Assembly (NCBI GenBank): GCA_032622095.1
Contig: CP136067.1
Span: forward strand, 129,987,030 to 130,051,029
Length of the DNA: 64,000 nucleotides
Source: Siphonodentalium dalli
Lineage: Eukaryota > Mollusca > Scaphopoda > Gadilida > Siphonodentaliidae
Direction: 5' to 3'
Shown: piece after piece, positions 10,407-22,120 of the stretch
Layout: each line of letters starts with the position of its first letter
Numbering within the stretch: the first letter of the stretch is position 1
Notes under the pieces: generated by a model
Told to the model about the DNA's origin: nothing
The model's input: only the letters and a program-made list of their open reading frames with translations
Database searches by the model: none
Made by a program: the position numbers and the translations under genes

Positions 10407-11269
10407 CGGTTGTGCAAACTGATCTATAATCCTCGACTGCCTTTTAGACTTGTCTGTTGTTCCCTTTTCCATTGACGGATATGGATCAGCCGTGATCACA
10501 TGCATTTCTACTGCCTGCCCTTGATTAAACACAAGGTCCCATTGATGGTAGAACTTATCTCGCGGTTTGTTTATTCCCGCTGCTCATTTATCCTTTGCCT
10601 TCTTTAGCTCTGCTAAAGAATTGCTTGTTAGGGAGGATTGTGCAGCACTGACCTATGTGTGCGCTCGGCGTTAACATGCATATGTCTTCTGAAGAATTGC
10701 CCTTAGTACGCCTGCCGCGGACACCTCTTCGGAAAACCTTTCCTCTTTGAAAAGATTGTTCGAAAATGCCCAGAATCTTTCAAAAACAATTTTTTTTCTC
10801 ATTTCCCTCCTGTGACTGCAGTCTGATTCCTTCTTTGTGAAAGTAGACAGGTGAAACGCAAGAAGGGAAAATTATTGATTTAACTAGTACCATTGCACGC
10901 CTTAAATTCACCGATCTAATAGTAACATAGTTAGGAATATTCCAATTAAAAATAGTTTTTGGAGAGTGTACATCTCCGACAGGAGTGCAAGCCAATAGTT
11001 ACAATATATAAGGATAACAAAGACAATCAGATATAACAACTAGACATACCCTAACCCTAACCTGTGAGATCACTCTAATCATGTGACACCAAAACATTAA
11101 GTGATCTACTCTGTTCACAAATAATCAACTAATTGTACTAGTGAAAATTCCTCTGGTCAATGTCAAGACAAATAAAAGAAGCTCGGATGGAGTTGAAGAC
11201 AATTAAAATAAAACAAGTAAAAACAAACGAAACGAGAACATATAAACTATTCGATAATATTTTCGCGAG

Positions 11270-11335
11270 AATGCATTGGCACAGGGTAAAAAAAATCCCG
11301 ACTCACGACTGGATTTGATATGGCGGGTCACATAT
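11270..11335. mobile_element. Solo terminus of the GTGACCCGCC foldback MITE
   Basis: These 66 bases match the outer right terminus of the elements at 3573 and 8703: GCATTGGCACAGGGTAAA, then AATCCCGACT, then GATATGGCGGGTCACATAT. No left half is present locally. It abuts the right edge of duplicated block copy 2 and is in inverted orientation to that block's left terminus at 8703. Confidence 0.8.
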
Positions 11336-11551
11336 CAACAATAGTATTCGCGCCTTAGACCTTGGGTGTCATTATGCTGAGTCTGTCCTTTCGGTGGCAA
11401 ATCCTACTATTTATAATAATAACTGAAACATAGCGACATCTTTCTGATATCGATTCCTGCTAGGATGATTTTCGCATCAATTTGTGCGAGATCCTCTTGG
11501 TATGGGATGTATGTAACAGAACGATGTGCGCCCATGCCTGTGCCACATCCC

Positions 11552-12652
11552 TGGCTGCACTATTGCATCAGAAATTATTTCATCATACGATGCACGAAAA
11601 ACAGGCATGATTTGTTAGTCGGACAGTCGTACTTAGCATGCTGACGAGATAATCCGATGCTGGTTCTCAGGAAAACAGGCAGCCAAACCACTGCAGTGAT
11701 ATAAAAGTTTATAGTTTGTTTTGGTACATTGCACTGGTCATGATATGTGAAAACTACCTTTAGTGACGAGCCGTTGATAATCTGGCCAATAACATCGTCA
11801 CATGATTTTGGAAACGCAGGTCACAATTTCCATTATAAGCGATGAGCGTTTTTCTCTCATCGTTCAGTCGTCTAAGTTCCAATATGATTCCGCTCTATTG
11901 ATAACTAACTGACCCCAAAAGAGAGAAGACATGAGAAGCAAGCATCGGCTATCTAGTATTGCCTAGCGAAGCTATGTTTAAACAAATAAATCAACAGATC
12001 TAAGGTTCCATGAGTTGTCGTGACCAAACACAAAAGTACACAACGTGAAGCCCGGAGGACCTATCTACAACGTGAAGCCCGGAGGACCTATCTACAACGT
12101 GAAGCCCGGAGGACATATCTCCAACGTGAAGCCCGGAGGACATATCTCCAACGTGAAGCCCGGAGGACCTATCTACAACGTGAAGCCCGGAGGACCTATC
12201 TACAACGTGAAGCCCGGAGGACCTATCTACAACGTGAAGCCCGGAGGACCTATCTCCAACGTGAAGCCCCGAGGACCTATCTACAACGTGAAGCCCGGAG
12301 GACCTATCTACAACGTGAAGCCCGGAGGACCTATCTACAACGTGAAGCCCGGAGGACCTATCTACAACGTGAAGCCCGGAGGACCTATCTACAACGTGAA
12401 GCCCGGAGGACCTATCTCCAACGTGAAGCCCCGAGGACCTATCTACAACGTGAAGCCCGGAGGACATATCTACAACGTGAAGCCCGGAGGACCTATCTAC
12501 AACGTGAACCCCGGAGGACATATCTACAACGTGAAGCCCGGAGGACTTATCTCCAACGTGAAGCCCGGAGGACATATCTACAACGTGAAGCCCGGAGGAC
12601 ATATCTACAACGTGAAGCCCGGAGGACATATCCCTAACGTAGGTTCTGCCAC
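11552..12652. repeat. Dispersed element carrying a 27-bp minisatellite, copy B
   Basis: Matches 1787-3366 in the same orientation but lacks about 430 bases present there. It has the same unique left flank (from about 11640), the same 27-bp array and the same short right edge (GTAGGTTCTGCCACACA), after which similarity ends. Confidence 0.75.
12042..12640. repeat. 27-bp minisatellite, ~22 copies
   Basis: Same 27-bp unit as the array at 2700, but most units here carry CCTATCTAC rather than CATATCTCC. The two arrays have therefore been homogenised separately since they split. Long open frames on both strands follow from the period and are not supported as genes. Confidence 0.95.
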
Positions 12653-13544
12653 ACAATGCCGGAACCTTAGTACTATGCTATTCAATTTGTGTTGGGTTAT
12701 TCAGTGTTGACTTTGCGATAAACATAGCTGATAAGTGTAGTTGAACAATTTTGTCAACACGAAAAGACATATTTAAAATGGAACTATATTTCTCTTGAAG
12801 GTGTCTTTACTTCCTCTTTGGTTGTGATAAGGAAGTTTTTTTTAACGCCAGGCGTTTCTATGTCGATTTTAATTGCTAAAATGTGATTAAGTGATAATAT
12901 GGATCTCAAATTCGTCGCAATTATATGCGAAATTCATTAACCTCGTCCACTAAATTCGATTCGAGCCTCGCTTAATTTACTGCATTCGGTTAATACATTT
13001 CGTATTGAATTCCGACTCATTATAGATCCTCTATATATAATCAATTGGGACAATTTTCGTTGATATTTTTTCGAATTTACAACTTGCAGATGCTATGTAT
13101 AATGTCTCTTTAAGTTCCCAGACTCTCAGAAAATTACTAATCTGGATGAATGGGAGCGACTACAACGGAAATGAGGACACACGTACCACAGTAGCGATGG
13201 CACAGAAGGTGTGACAATTTATTATGGTGGAGTTTGGTGATAATTGGTCGTCATAAGTCCAGTGGACTCATTGTGCGGAAACTAGCGAAGTATGGCAAAT
13301 AATTGTGACGACCATTATCGCTACAATTGCGAATTATGTGCGGACTGAGATTTGTTGACATCTTGTCTTGCAGTAATTATTCCCGCAACATATCTATAAG
13401 TACATGCGAACTCTTACTCGGTTTCGATATGGTGACTCTAAAGTCATCTGACCTACCGGTAGCTTAACACTGTCACCGTTTGGTGGACGGGTTTACCTGA
13501 GTGAAACTAACTACTTAAAATGAGCCTTCTAAAGTTGTATTGTA
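12653..13544. other. Non-coding stretch, nothing recognised
   Basis: About 900 bases with no gene, RNA or clear repeat that I can support. A (GTATA)n/(TA)n microsatellite follows at 13545-13590, just before the next repeat. Confidence 0.4.
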
Positions 13545-13590
13545 TTGTGTATATATATGCAACCAGATAATTTGTGTGTATATATATATA

Positions 13591-14708
13591 CTAGAAGGTG
13601 ACCCGACTTCGTCCGGGCTATTCAAAAACCAAATTTCAAGTCGATAGCTCCACCCGTTTACGAGATCTGGTCTGCGCATGCGCGAAGCTGGCGTCGCACG
13701 GGCTCGGCGACCCGATAAAATTCGTATCCGGGGCAAGATACATTCACATACCAAATTTCAAGTCGATAGCTCCACCCGTTTCCGAGATATATATATTGCC
13801 CAATGTCATTTGCGGATACCTCGGCGGTGATGAGTTAACGCGACATCGGCCGGGTAAGAGTTAAACGCGATCACGTCACGATCTGTTGACGGCGTAATAT
13901 TTTTACGGAATGTTTTTCGATGAGCGAAGCATGGTCCTGCGTTCTTCCCGATAATTAAGGTAGAAACTTTAAACGTACACAGGCGTGTGATACATCATTG
14001 TAAAGAGGAAGTGACACAGATTCTAACCGTGCAAATTATATGACTGGCAATTTATTATTCGCGCTATATCGAATCGATTTGTGAGCACCGAACTGAAATA
14101 TATTAGCGCAAAACGGCGTAAAAACAGATTTGACCTCGGCACGTGAAAAGTTGACCTCGGATCTGAAAATTAATATGCCTATGCCACTTCCCGGCCGATA
14201 GTATCCTCACATACGAAGTTTCATCGAAATCGGGTCGGCCGTTTTCGAGTTCATCCCGATTTGACCTTGAATTGATCATTTTGAAGGTCAAGGTCTGGTC
14301 GGGGTCACGATTGGACCCGTCCAAAACAATCAGTGGACAAAAGTAACCCCACGTATCAAATTTCGTCGAAATCCCATCAAAATTGGCGATTTGACCTTGA
14401 AGTTACCCGATTTCAAGGTCAAGGTCACGTCGCACAGGCAAATAAATAGGCTCATGTCACCCCTCGACGAAAATACCCTCACATACCAAGTTTCATCTAA
14501 ATCCCGAGATATTCGGGCGTTTGACCTTGAAATGACCCGATTTCAAGGTCAAGGTCACGTCGCACGGACAAATTAATAGGCCCATGCCAGTTCTCGTCCG
14601 AAAATACCCCCACATACCAAGTTTCATCGAAATCGGTTCGGCCGTTTTCGAGTCCATCGCGAACACACAGACAGACACACAGACAGATCTTCCAAAATAT
14701 ATAATAGA
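13591..14708. repeat. ~1.1-kb dispersed repeat, unit 1 of a head-to-tail pair
   Basis: Begins CTAGAAGGTGACCCGACTTC and ends with a CAGACAGA-type microsatellite and CAAAATATATAATAG. It contains sub-repeats: CAAATTTCAAGTCGATAGCT with CACCCGTTTCCGAGAT, and about three diverged copies of a ~130-bp unit with TTTGACCTTGAA, TTCAAGGTCAAGGTCAC and TTTCATCGAAATCGG. Repeats with this mix and a microsatellite tail are common in marine invertebrates, but I cannot assign a class. Confidence 0.75.
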
Positions 14709-15579
14709 CTAGAAGGTGACCCGACTTCGTCCGGGCTATTCAAAAACCAAATTTCAAGTCGATTGCTCCACCCGTTTCCTAGATCTGGTCTGCGCATGCG
14801 CGAAACTGGTGTCGCGCGTGCTCGGCGACCCGATAAAATTCGTATCCGGGGCAAGATACATTCACATACCAAATTTAAAGTCAATATCTCAACCCGTTTC
14901 CGAGATCTCGTCTGCGCATGCGCGAAGCTGGTGTCGCACGTGCTCGGCGACCCGATAAAATTCGTATCCGGGGCAAGATACATTCACATACCAAATTTCA
15001 AGTCGATAGCTACACCCGTTTCCGAGATATATAGCCCAATGTCATTTGCGGATACCTCGGCCGGTGATGAGTTAACGCGACACAGTCAAATGCATCGGCA
15101 GGGTGAGAGTTAACGTAATCTAACTTTATGACCTCTGACGACGTCATAGAAGTTACGCATTGATTTTATCCTGATAAAAGCATCGTACCACTTGTACCTA
15201 ATAATTGAGGCAGATAACTAAAACGGATACATACATATTATATATCGTTGGAAAGATGAAGCCACACAGATTCTAACCGTGCAAATTATATGACTGGCAA
15301 TTTATTATTCGCGCTATATCGTATCGATTTGTGAGCACCGAACTGAAATATATTAGCGCAAAACGGCGTAAAAATAGATTTGACCTCCGCACGTGAAAAG
15401 TTGACCTCGCACGGACAAATAAATATGCCTATGTTCGTCTCCGGCCGAAAATACCCTAAAATACCAAATTTCATCGAAATTGGCTTAGTCGTTTTGGAGT
15501 CCATCGATTTCAAACACACAAACAAACACACACACAAACAAACACATACACACACAGATCTTTCAAAATATATAATAGA
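14709..15579. repeat. ~0.9-kb dispersed repeat, unit 2 of a head-to-tail pair
   Basis: Starts again with CTAGAAGGTGACCCGACTTC immediately after unit 1. It shares the GTCGATAGCT/CACCCGTTTCCGAGAT part (here in three rounds), the segment TTCTAACCGTGCAAATTATA (15268) and the closing microsatellite plus ATATATAATAG. It lacks most of the internal TCAAGGTCA sub-repeats of unit 1. The tail at 15515-15560 is a CA/CAAA-type microsatellite. Confidence 0.75.
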
Positions 15580-15629
15580 TATATATTGTATCATATTGTC
15601 TCCATATTTGGAGGAATAAACATATGTCT

Positions 15630-15666
15630 GTCTCTCCCCCTCTCTCTCTATATATATATATATATA

Positions 15667-15709
<43 letters not shown>

Positions 15710-15722
15710 CTATCTCTCACTC
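15630..15722. repeat. (CT)n/(TA)n compound microsatellite
   Basis: Runs of TC, then TA, then TC again, with minor interruptions. Confidence 0.95.
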
Positions 15723-16069
15723 TCCATGCCATCGCTACTGAGGTATACGTGCGTCCTCATCCAATAACAATGAGGAATGGCGTCAGCTGGTGGCGTCGCA
15801 AGAAATGACAAGAACACAGGCCGATTATGAAGTGATATTGGGAGCTAAGTAGATTGCCTCATTTAATTATATATACGGAAATGAATAACAACGCATTGAT
15901 CAGAAACCCGCGATAGACGCTCTCCCCACACAAAAGCTCTTAGTGTTTTTGAATGGTCTATGTTTTTATATTGGCGGATTAGCTCCACCATTTTATATCC
16001 ACTTGTATATGAATGCGTCTGGCAGACACATTGGTTTGGCTGGCACCCTGATCGACTGGATATGGTTTC

Positions 16070-16640
16070 GTAAGACCAAAATTTCTGAATATATCATGCC
16101 ATGAATCTCTATTTTAGCTATGCCCGTAGAGATCATATTCCACAGTACAAAACCTGAGAACTTTTTTATGTCCTGACCTGTTATGACAGGGAATTTACAA
16201 CATTTATCAAACAAGGCAGGGAATATAATTCTTTGTTAATACTGGTTCCTCAATAATCTAATTCACGGTATATATAGGGGGGGGGGGGGGGGGTGATCTC
16301 AGCTCTAGATTGCATGTTGTTTGTAACTTTTGTGAGTTGATATCGCAATAAAAATTTTACTAATTACCCGGGAGAAATTCCACAAGCGAAGTAAAATCGC
16401 TCATAAAGTCACTTAAATCGTGCAATTTCGACCTGGGACCTTCAGCTACAGTGAAGTACATTATTAAGGAACAGGTAATAACTAAGAAATATATTACCTG
16501 CACTGTTTGTTCAATGTTATACACATCCCTGCCACAACATCAAACAGTTCCCATGGTTTGTACTGGTGGCATGTGGTCTCTTCGGAGTTCTGAAGTAGAG
16601 ATTCGTGGCATGATCTAATTTCTGGGTAAATGGGATGCCA
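16070..16640. repeat. Inverted repeat enclosing a MITE
   Basis: The left arm (16081-16200) and right arm (16520-16640) are diverged reverse complements, sharing TGTGGAATATGATCTCTACG-like and GATTCATGGCATGATCTA-like words. The same arm sequence occurs singly at 48775-48860, 52262-52345 and 58055-58112, so it is itself a dispersed repeat. Between the arms lies a MITE (16198-16518) and a 17-base G run (16277-16293). Confidence 0.65.
16198..16518. mobile_element. MITE related to 48867-49181
   Basis: Inverted ends share CAGGGAATATAATTCTTTGT on the left with a matching right end reading AAGAAATATATTACCTG. Both sides also have the sub-terminal GTTCCT word, and the right side has GGGACCTTCAGCTACAGTGA as in the 48867 element. 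Divergence is higher than in that copy. Confidence 0.6.
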
Positions 16641-16664
16641 AAATGAGTTGACTCCATACGATAA

Positions 16665-16691
16665 TAAAAAAAAAAAAAAAAAAAAAAAAAC
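16665..16691. repeat. Poly-A run
   Basis: About 25 consecutive A residues after AATAATA. No gene was found upstream that would make this a retroposed tail. Confidence 0.9.
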
Positions 16692-16789
16692 ACCAATTCC
16701 GTCACAAGAGGACACAACTTCAAACTATATCTACAAGGAGGGGAACAGATAAAAGAAAAAAACACTTTTAGTCAAAGAGTTGTCGAGGC

Positions 16790-17825
16790 CATGGAAGAAA
16801 TAGAAATAATCAACGGCAAAGACCTAAACTACTTAAAAAACCTACTTGATGATGTTTGGACCGAACAAGAGGTAAAAATAAACTATACCGCTAAATTGGG
16901 AATTACAAACTCATAGAAGAGTTGGACGTTGGATAGACTAAGCCATATAGGTGAGCAGTTCGGTGAGAAGACGTGAGCACCAGCCAGCGTCAACTAACAG
17001 CATAAACTAACATAAGGTAAGGTAAGGTAACCACAGTTCTTGCCCATCTGGAATATGGCATAATGGAATGACAATCAGGACACCCTGCTGTGAAGGCAGT
17101 TTCAATAACCACTCAGACAGTTGGAATGCGTTGAATGCGTTTTTTTCTCTCGGGTAGATCGAGTTTTTATGTAGTATAGCACACCTGTATATGTGTATAG
17201 TGTATGTCACTAGTGGCGAATAAGTGCTCCAATAAAATTACTTTACATTGATTAGGCGGATTAATACTATTTTGAAAAGCCGCGCATGACACCAAAACAA
17301 GACAATACAAAATGATTGATTTGTTCATCAAAGTTAAATTCTTGTCCAACTTCGTTGTACTAACGAACATAGACCAAAAAAAAGAACAAACGGGAAAATT
17401 GGGGGACTATAATTTTCGTCGCAATCATGAGCGCGCAATACTGTCGTGAAGCGTCTCAGCCAGCGATGTAATGTATGCATTTTAAAGCTTCTTTTAAGGA
17501 TTTTCTTCTGCTAAAAAGGCATACAACTCTAGTTTTTTAATATGATATACAAGATCTTCAACTCGTTATGTTGGGATATAAGGTTTTATGAAACTCATTT
17601 CATAAACTTGATTCACAACTCGCCTACGACTCGTTGTGATAGTCGGATTCCTTATGTCATTTTGCATTTTTGGTTTGTTAAAAGCGATCTGAAAACGGAT
17701 TCTGTATGCCTAGTAGATGTATTTTCAGGATTGACTTGTTTCCATTCTTGAATTTTGGCGGGTCGGCCTAAATCGGGGTCAACATAATTTAGAGAGCGTT
17801 TCGTATTTACAGAACACGATAGATG
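16790..17825. other. Non-coding stretch with one diverged dispersed repeat
   Basis: No supported gene. The part at about 17570-17750 (ATAGTCGGATTCCTTATGTC, then TTAAAAGCGATCTGAAAACG) is a diverged reverse-oriented relative of 21720-21900. A small GGTAAGGTAAGGTAA repeat lies at about 17015. Confidence 0.5.
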
Positions 17826-18165
17826 GTGCCATCTGGCGTATGGTGATCGGTGCGATTTGAAACTTCTCCAAATTACTAGATATGACGGTTAAATGTATTT
17901 TTGAAAATTTTGATGTGATCGCTTCTTTCTTGATGGATACAGTTGTGATCAAAATTTAACACTGAGCCCTATGGAGATTCTATTACTTTGGATAAATGGC
18001 GCCATTTTGCGTATGATGATATGCGCGTACTGTTATTCCTAAAAAATACTAACGATGAAACACAGACGTAGTTTTAAAAAGAACGGATGTGATCAGATGA
18101 TTCTTGCTGGCTACAGTTGCGATCAAAATTTAACACTTAACCCCATGGAGAATTTCGTGTTATGC
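17826..18165. repeat. Diverged ~170-bp tandem duplication
   Basis: Two units (about 17826-17990 and 18004-18165) share GGCGCCATTTTGCGTATGAT-like starts and GATCAAAATTTAACACT with CCATGGAGA-like ends, in direct orientation. Confidence 0.65.
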
Positions 18166-19163
18166 TCAAACGTTGATTGTAATATCACTTATTGGCAATC
18201 GTGCGCAACGATATATGTAGACTAACACTCCTGTTTGACCCACTGTAACTATCCGTGATTTAATAGATGCAATAAATGATATAGTTATGCCTCAAGATAC
18301 AGCAATTGGCAAAAGTAAGTGTCGAATGGTTTTGTAATTTCGATAATATGCAGCCTGTTGAATCAAACGAAAATATTCACAACAAGATTGTTCACGATGT
18401 GATTACATATTATATTATTATTTTATTTGATACTTGTCTGTCTTGTTGTCCACTGACACCAATTGAACATAACCAATACCATCCGACTATATAGGCACTA
18501 TATAATTTACGGGAAAATACCATGGCCCAGAGTGTTGATCGGTTCAAAGCCAAGTATATTATTGGGGGGAGAAAGATCCATTAAGCCCAAGTCGATGGTT
18601 TGTTCACAACAGATGGAGTCATGATACATTATGAAGAATGATGGAATGGTCCCCTCAACTATGTTCTTCGACACAGTATTGTCCCCACACTGTGCCACTT
18701 GCATCTTACTGTGCTGTACTATATATAAGACCAAGCACATAATGCACACATATCTTCTTATAAATAAATGATCTCTTAGAAAATGTCCAGAGATGTCTTG
18801 CCTATTTATACTGACAATTTATTTTTATTCTTGTGGTAAAGGATTTGTGGGAGTGATTTGTTATGTTGACTAAGATGTTAATTTAGTATGTGAAACATGT
18901 ACATGTATACCGGGGGATGTATTGAGTGGACGGAGAAAGTGTTCTCTTTATCATCAGATGAACATAATTTAAACTCCCAATTTAAACCCGACCAGGAATT
19001 ATAGAACAACCATCTATATATGCCCAGCAATATTTAGACAATACCACCCTATCCACATGTATGGCTAAACATATCATTGGCATAGATGAGTTGTAGTTGT
19101 TACATTGATGCTGGTCGGGTTTCTCCAAATTTAATACTAAAACAGAATGATCCATAAGCTACG
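18166..19163. other. Non-coding stretch, nothing recognised
   Basis: About 1 kb with only short random frames. I see no supported gene or clear repeat. Confidence 0.4.
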
Positions 19164-20361
19164 CGGTGGCTGGTTTAGGACATGGGAATTTTTTTTATTT
19201 CGTGACCACGAAATACTAAATACTAATTCGTGGGCCAAGAAATAACTAGTTTGGTGGCCACGAAATACTAATTCGTGGCCAAGAAATAACTGGTTTGACC
19301 TTTGCATATATCCAGATACCTTTACGGCGACTGGTTACCCTGGATGATGTTTTAGAAACAATGCGTACGATCGCAGAGAAGCTACTATAAACCCCTTATG
19401 GCGTGGGGCCCGGGCTCCATGGTGATATGAACGTCCGATATAAACTATAGCCCAGAGAGAACGGGGAAACACGGGTCAGGTGGCTTCAAGACAAACTGAA
19501 TATTCATTAGTTTTTACAACAAGGGATCGAATGGGAATGACATTTCTCTCGGCATAATGGCCGATTTAAGTCAAATAAGGTGTTTTGTAGGGTGGGCCCA
19601 ACACAAACTTATAAATATTCACCCCTTTCAACCATACCCGATCCAAAATGTCGCCGCTCAGAAGGGGTCAAATATGGTACACATTATTTCTCGACCACTT
19701 GACCGATATAGATCAAATAAAGGGTGTTGTACGGTGGCTCGCAAAGCAAGCTAATTTCACACATTCAGCCCACTCGAGCGAAAATGATAACTGATCAGAG
19801 GGATCCGTATATGGTACCAAGCAATCACCCCCACATTTTTAGGTCGAATACAGTGTGTTGTAGGGTGACACCTGAGACAAACTAAATATTCACCCGCTAT
19901 CACCATTCCCGATCCAAAATGGCCACCCAGATGGGTTCAAATATGGCACCTATACAATTTTCGGCCCCTTAACCGTTTGATGTGGTATAATTGGTGTTGT
20001 ATGGTGGCCCCAAGATATACTGAATGTCGTGGTGCCCTATGTGACCCACCCCCAGGACGGCGGCAACTTTGGATCGAGTTGGTGAAAGGGGTGATTACTT
20101 AATTTGTTTTACGGGCCACCCTACAACACCCTTTATCTCAAATCGCCGTGGCTCATGCCTAGATGGCGGACAAATACAACCAGATCATATCTATCCGCTT
20201 CCATTACAACAATGGGACTGACGATCGTATATCACAATTAGTTATTTCGTGGCCACGAATTAGTTATTTCGTGGTCACGAATTAGTTATTTCGTGGCTTC
20301 GAATTAGTATTTCGTGGCCACGAAATAAACAAAATATTCCCATGTCCTAAACCAGCCACCG
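19164..20361. mobile_element. 1.2-kb non-autonomous DNA transposon with 25-bp TIRs
   Basis: The 25-base ends (beginning CGGTGGCTGGTTTAGGACAT) are exact inverted copies at 19164-19188 and 20337-20361. Just inside both ends is an array of the palindrome TTCGTGGCCACGAA spaced by ATTAGTT or ATACTA words, three to four copies per side. Sub-terminal arrays of this kind often bind transposase. The core (about 19490-20110) is made of diverged ~150-bp repeats around AATATTCACCC, CCCGATCCAAAATGGCCGCC and GGGTTCAAATATGG. No transposase is encoded. Confidence 0.85.
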
Positions 20362-20879
20362 TAATAAGCACCATAGCTTGGCATGAAAATATAGAAAATT
20401 ATACATGACCGAACAATTTTAACAAGCAGTGACTGAAACTTACATAAATATGACTCGCATAATTGTTAGCACACAACTCTACGATGCGGTACTTCGTCTT
20501 GGCAATAAACATTAATGTTGTCAATTGATAAAAAACACAATCAATCAATTTTACAACGACATCCTGAAACTTTAGTCTTGATAAACATTACATTTGTAGA
20601 ATAGTGGACATTATCACTGAAGCACGTGATTGTGATGTATATGATTGATGTGAACCACATTTTTATCAACTACTGTATCTGGTGGCCTGACTATATTGCA
20701 AGTTAATTTTCTAAAATCACATGTAGTTACCATAGATTACATGTAAGAGCCATGCATATATGCACCACTGTGAACATTTGAGTAAATTGTCAAACTCTCT
20801 ATAGGGTTCAACGTTAGTTTTGTTCGCAACTCTAGTACTGTACCTGCGGAGACTTATCTGACGACATCATTCTCAAAAA
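20362..20879. other. Non-coding stretch, nothing recognised
   Basis: No gene or repeat that I can support. Confidence 0.4.
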
Positions 20880-21240
20880 TACATTTCTAGTCATACTTGA
20901 CATATGTGCATAATTTCAACTCGTACAATTCATGAAACGGCTAATCGTGTTAGTTAATATCTGTATAATCAGGAAACGCTCTTTAAATTTTTTAAACCGT
21001 CCACACAATTTGTTTCCACTAACATGTCAGACTGGAAACAAGTAGACTCTGAAAGAAGTAGACCACCATATTTGATACTTTGTTAATTTCAACTTGCACA
21101 GTCCACCAGAAGGTTAGTTATGAGGATTAATATTTTGTATAATAAGCAAACGCTCTTTAAATTCTTAAAACAGTCCAAAAAATATTTTTCCAATAAAATT
21201 TTAACTGGACACAGGTAAACTCTGAAAGTAGACACGCTAT
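20880..21240. repeat. Diverged ~180-bp tandem duplication
   Basis: Two direct units (about 20880-21060 and 21063-21240) share AAACGCTCTTTAAATT, an A/T-rich spacer, AACTGGAAACAAGTAGACTC-like words and CTCTGAAAGTAGAC. A related segment lies at 21715-21900, reading CTGGAAACAGGTAGATTCTG. Confidence 0.65.
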
Positions 21241-22120
21241 TGATAAATAAACTGTTTGCATGTCGTCTTTGACAATCCTAAATTGCACAACCGTTGTTTT
21301 CGACCAAAGGAATCTGACTTGTGAAATCAGCGAGGGTGGGGGTAGGGTTAGCTTTTCTGCGATATCTTTACGAAAATTCGAAGTATCGCAGTTTTGTTTG
21401 TGGCATATGATCAAGATATCCTTGTAGATTGTTCATGTTCGTCCATATGTGATGTAGCTGATTTTAAGAATATATAATACCTTAATATTTGGGAAAGAAA
21501 ATTGAAAATGTAGTCATAAATACAATTCATCTGATGATTTTATGATACAATTCCACATTAAGATATGTAATTAAGTAATTGGTGGCAAGATCTCTCCATG
21601 TTTTTCGATTTCCAAGAAGAAAGAAAGCCACTTACCGAACTTGCTATGTGTAATAGCATGTTTTTATTACCAGGTGGATGTGGAAAAATAGAGGGGTACA
21701 CAAACAAAAGCCTCACACAAACCTGTTTCCACTAAAATATCAAGCTGGAAACAGGTAGATTCTGAAAATAGACACATTGGTGGTATAGAAACTGTTCTCA
21801 TGTCGCTTTTAACATTCCGAAAACGCGCGACCATTTTTTCGACATAAGGAATCCGACTATGAATCAAATTTACCAAACTCGTTTCATAAAATATTATATC
21901 CTAACATAACTCGCTGTAGACCCTCTATATATCATGCATTAATTGTTGGATTCCATGTGAATTAACACTGTTTATAATAAAAACTCATTCATGAGTAGTT
22001 ATCCCATATAAGAAATATTTAGACCAACCTTTCTCGGCCCACAACAGCTTAGGGTATATGGTGGGATGCTGCTGTGTTGGAAAGAGTCCCGCCTGTTGCT
22101 CTTCTATAACGGACTTTCAT

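Larger units (their letters stand above)
8703..11269. repeat. 2.5-kb duplicated block, copy 2
   Basis: Direct repeat of 3573-6097, with the same foldback MITE, integrase remnant, internal MITE and tail. It retains the full left MITE terminus (including GTAAGTCGGGATT) that copy 1 has lost, so it is the more complete copy on that side. At its right edge it joins directly to a solo MITE terminus (11270-11335), with GAG shared at the joint. Confidence 0.9.
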
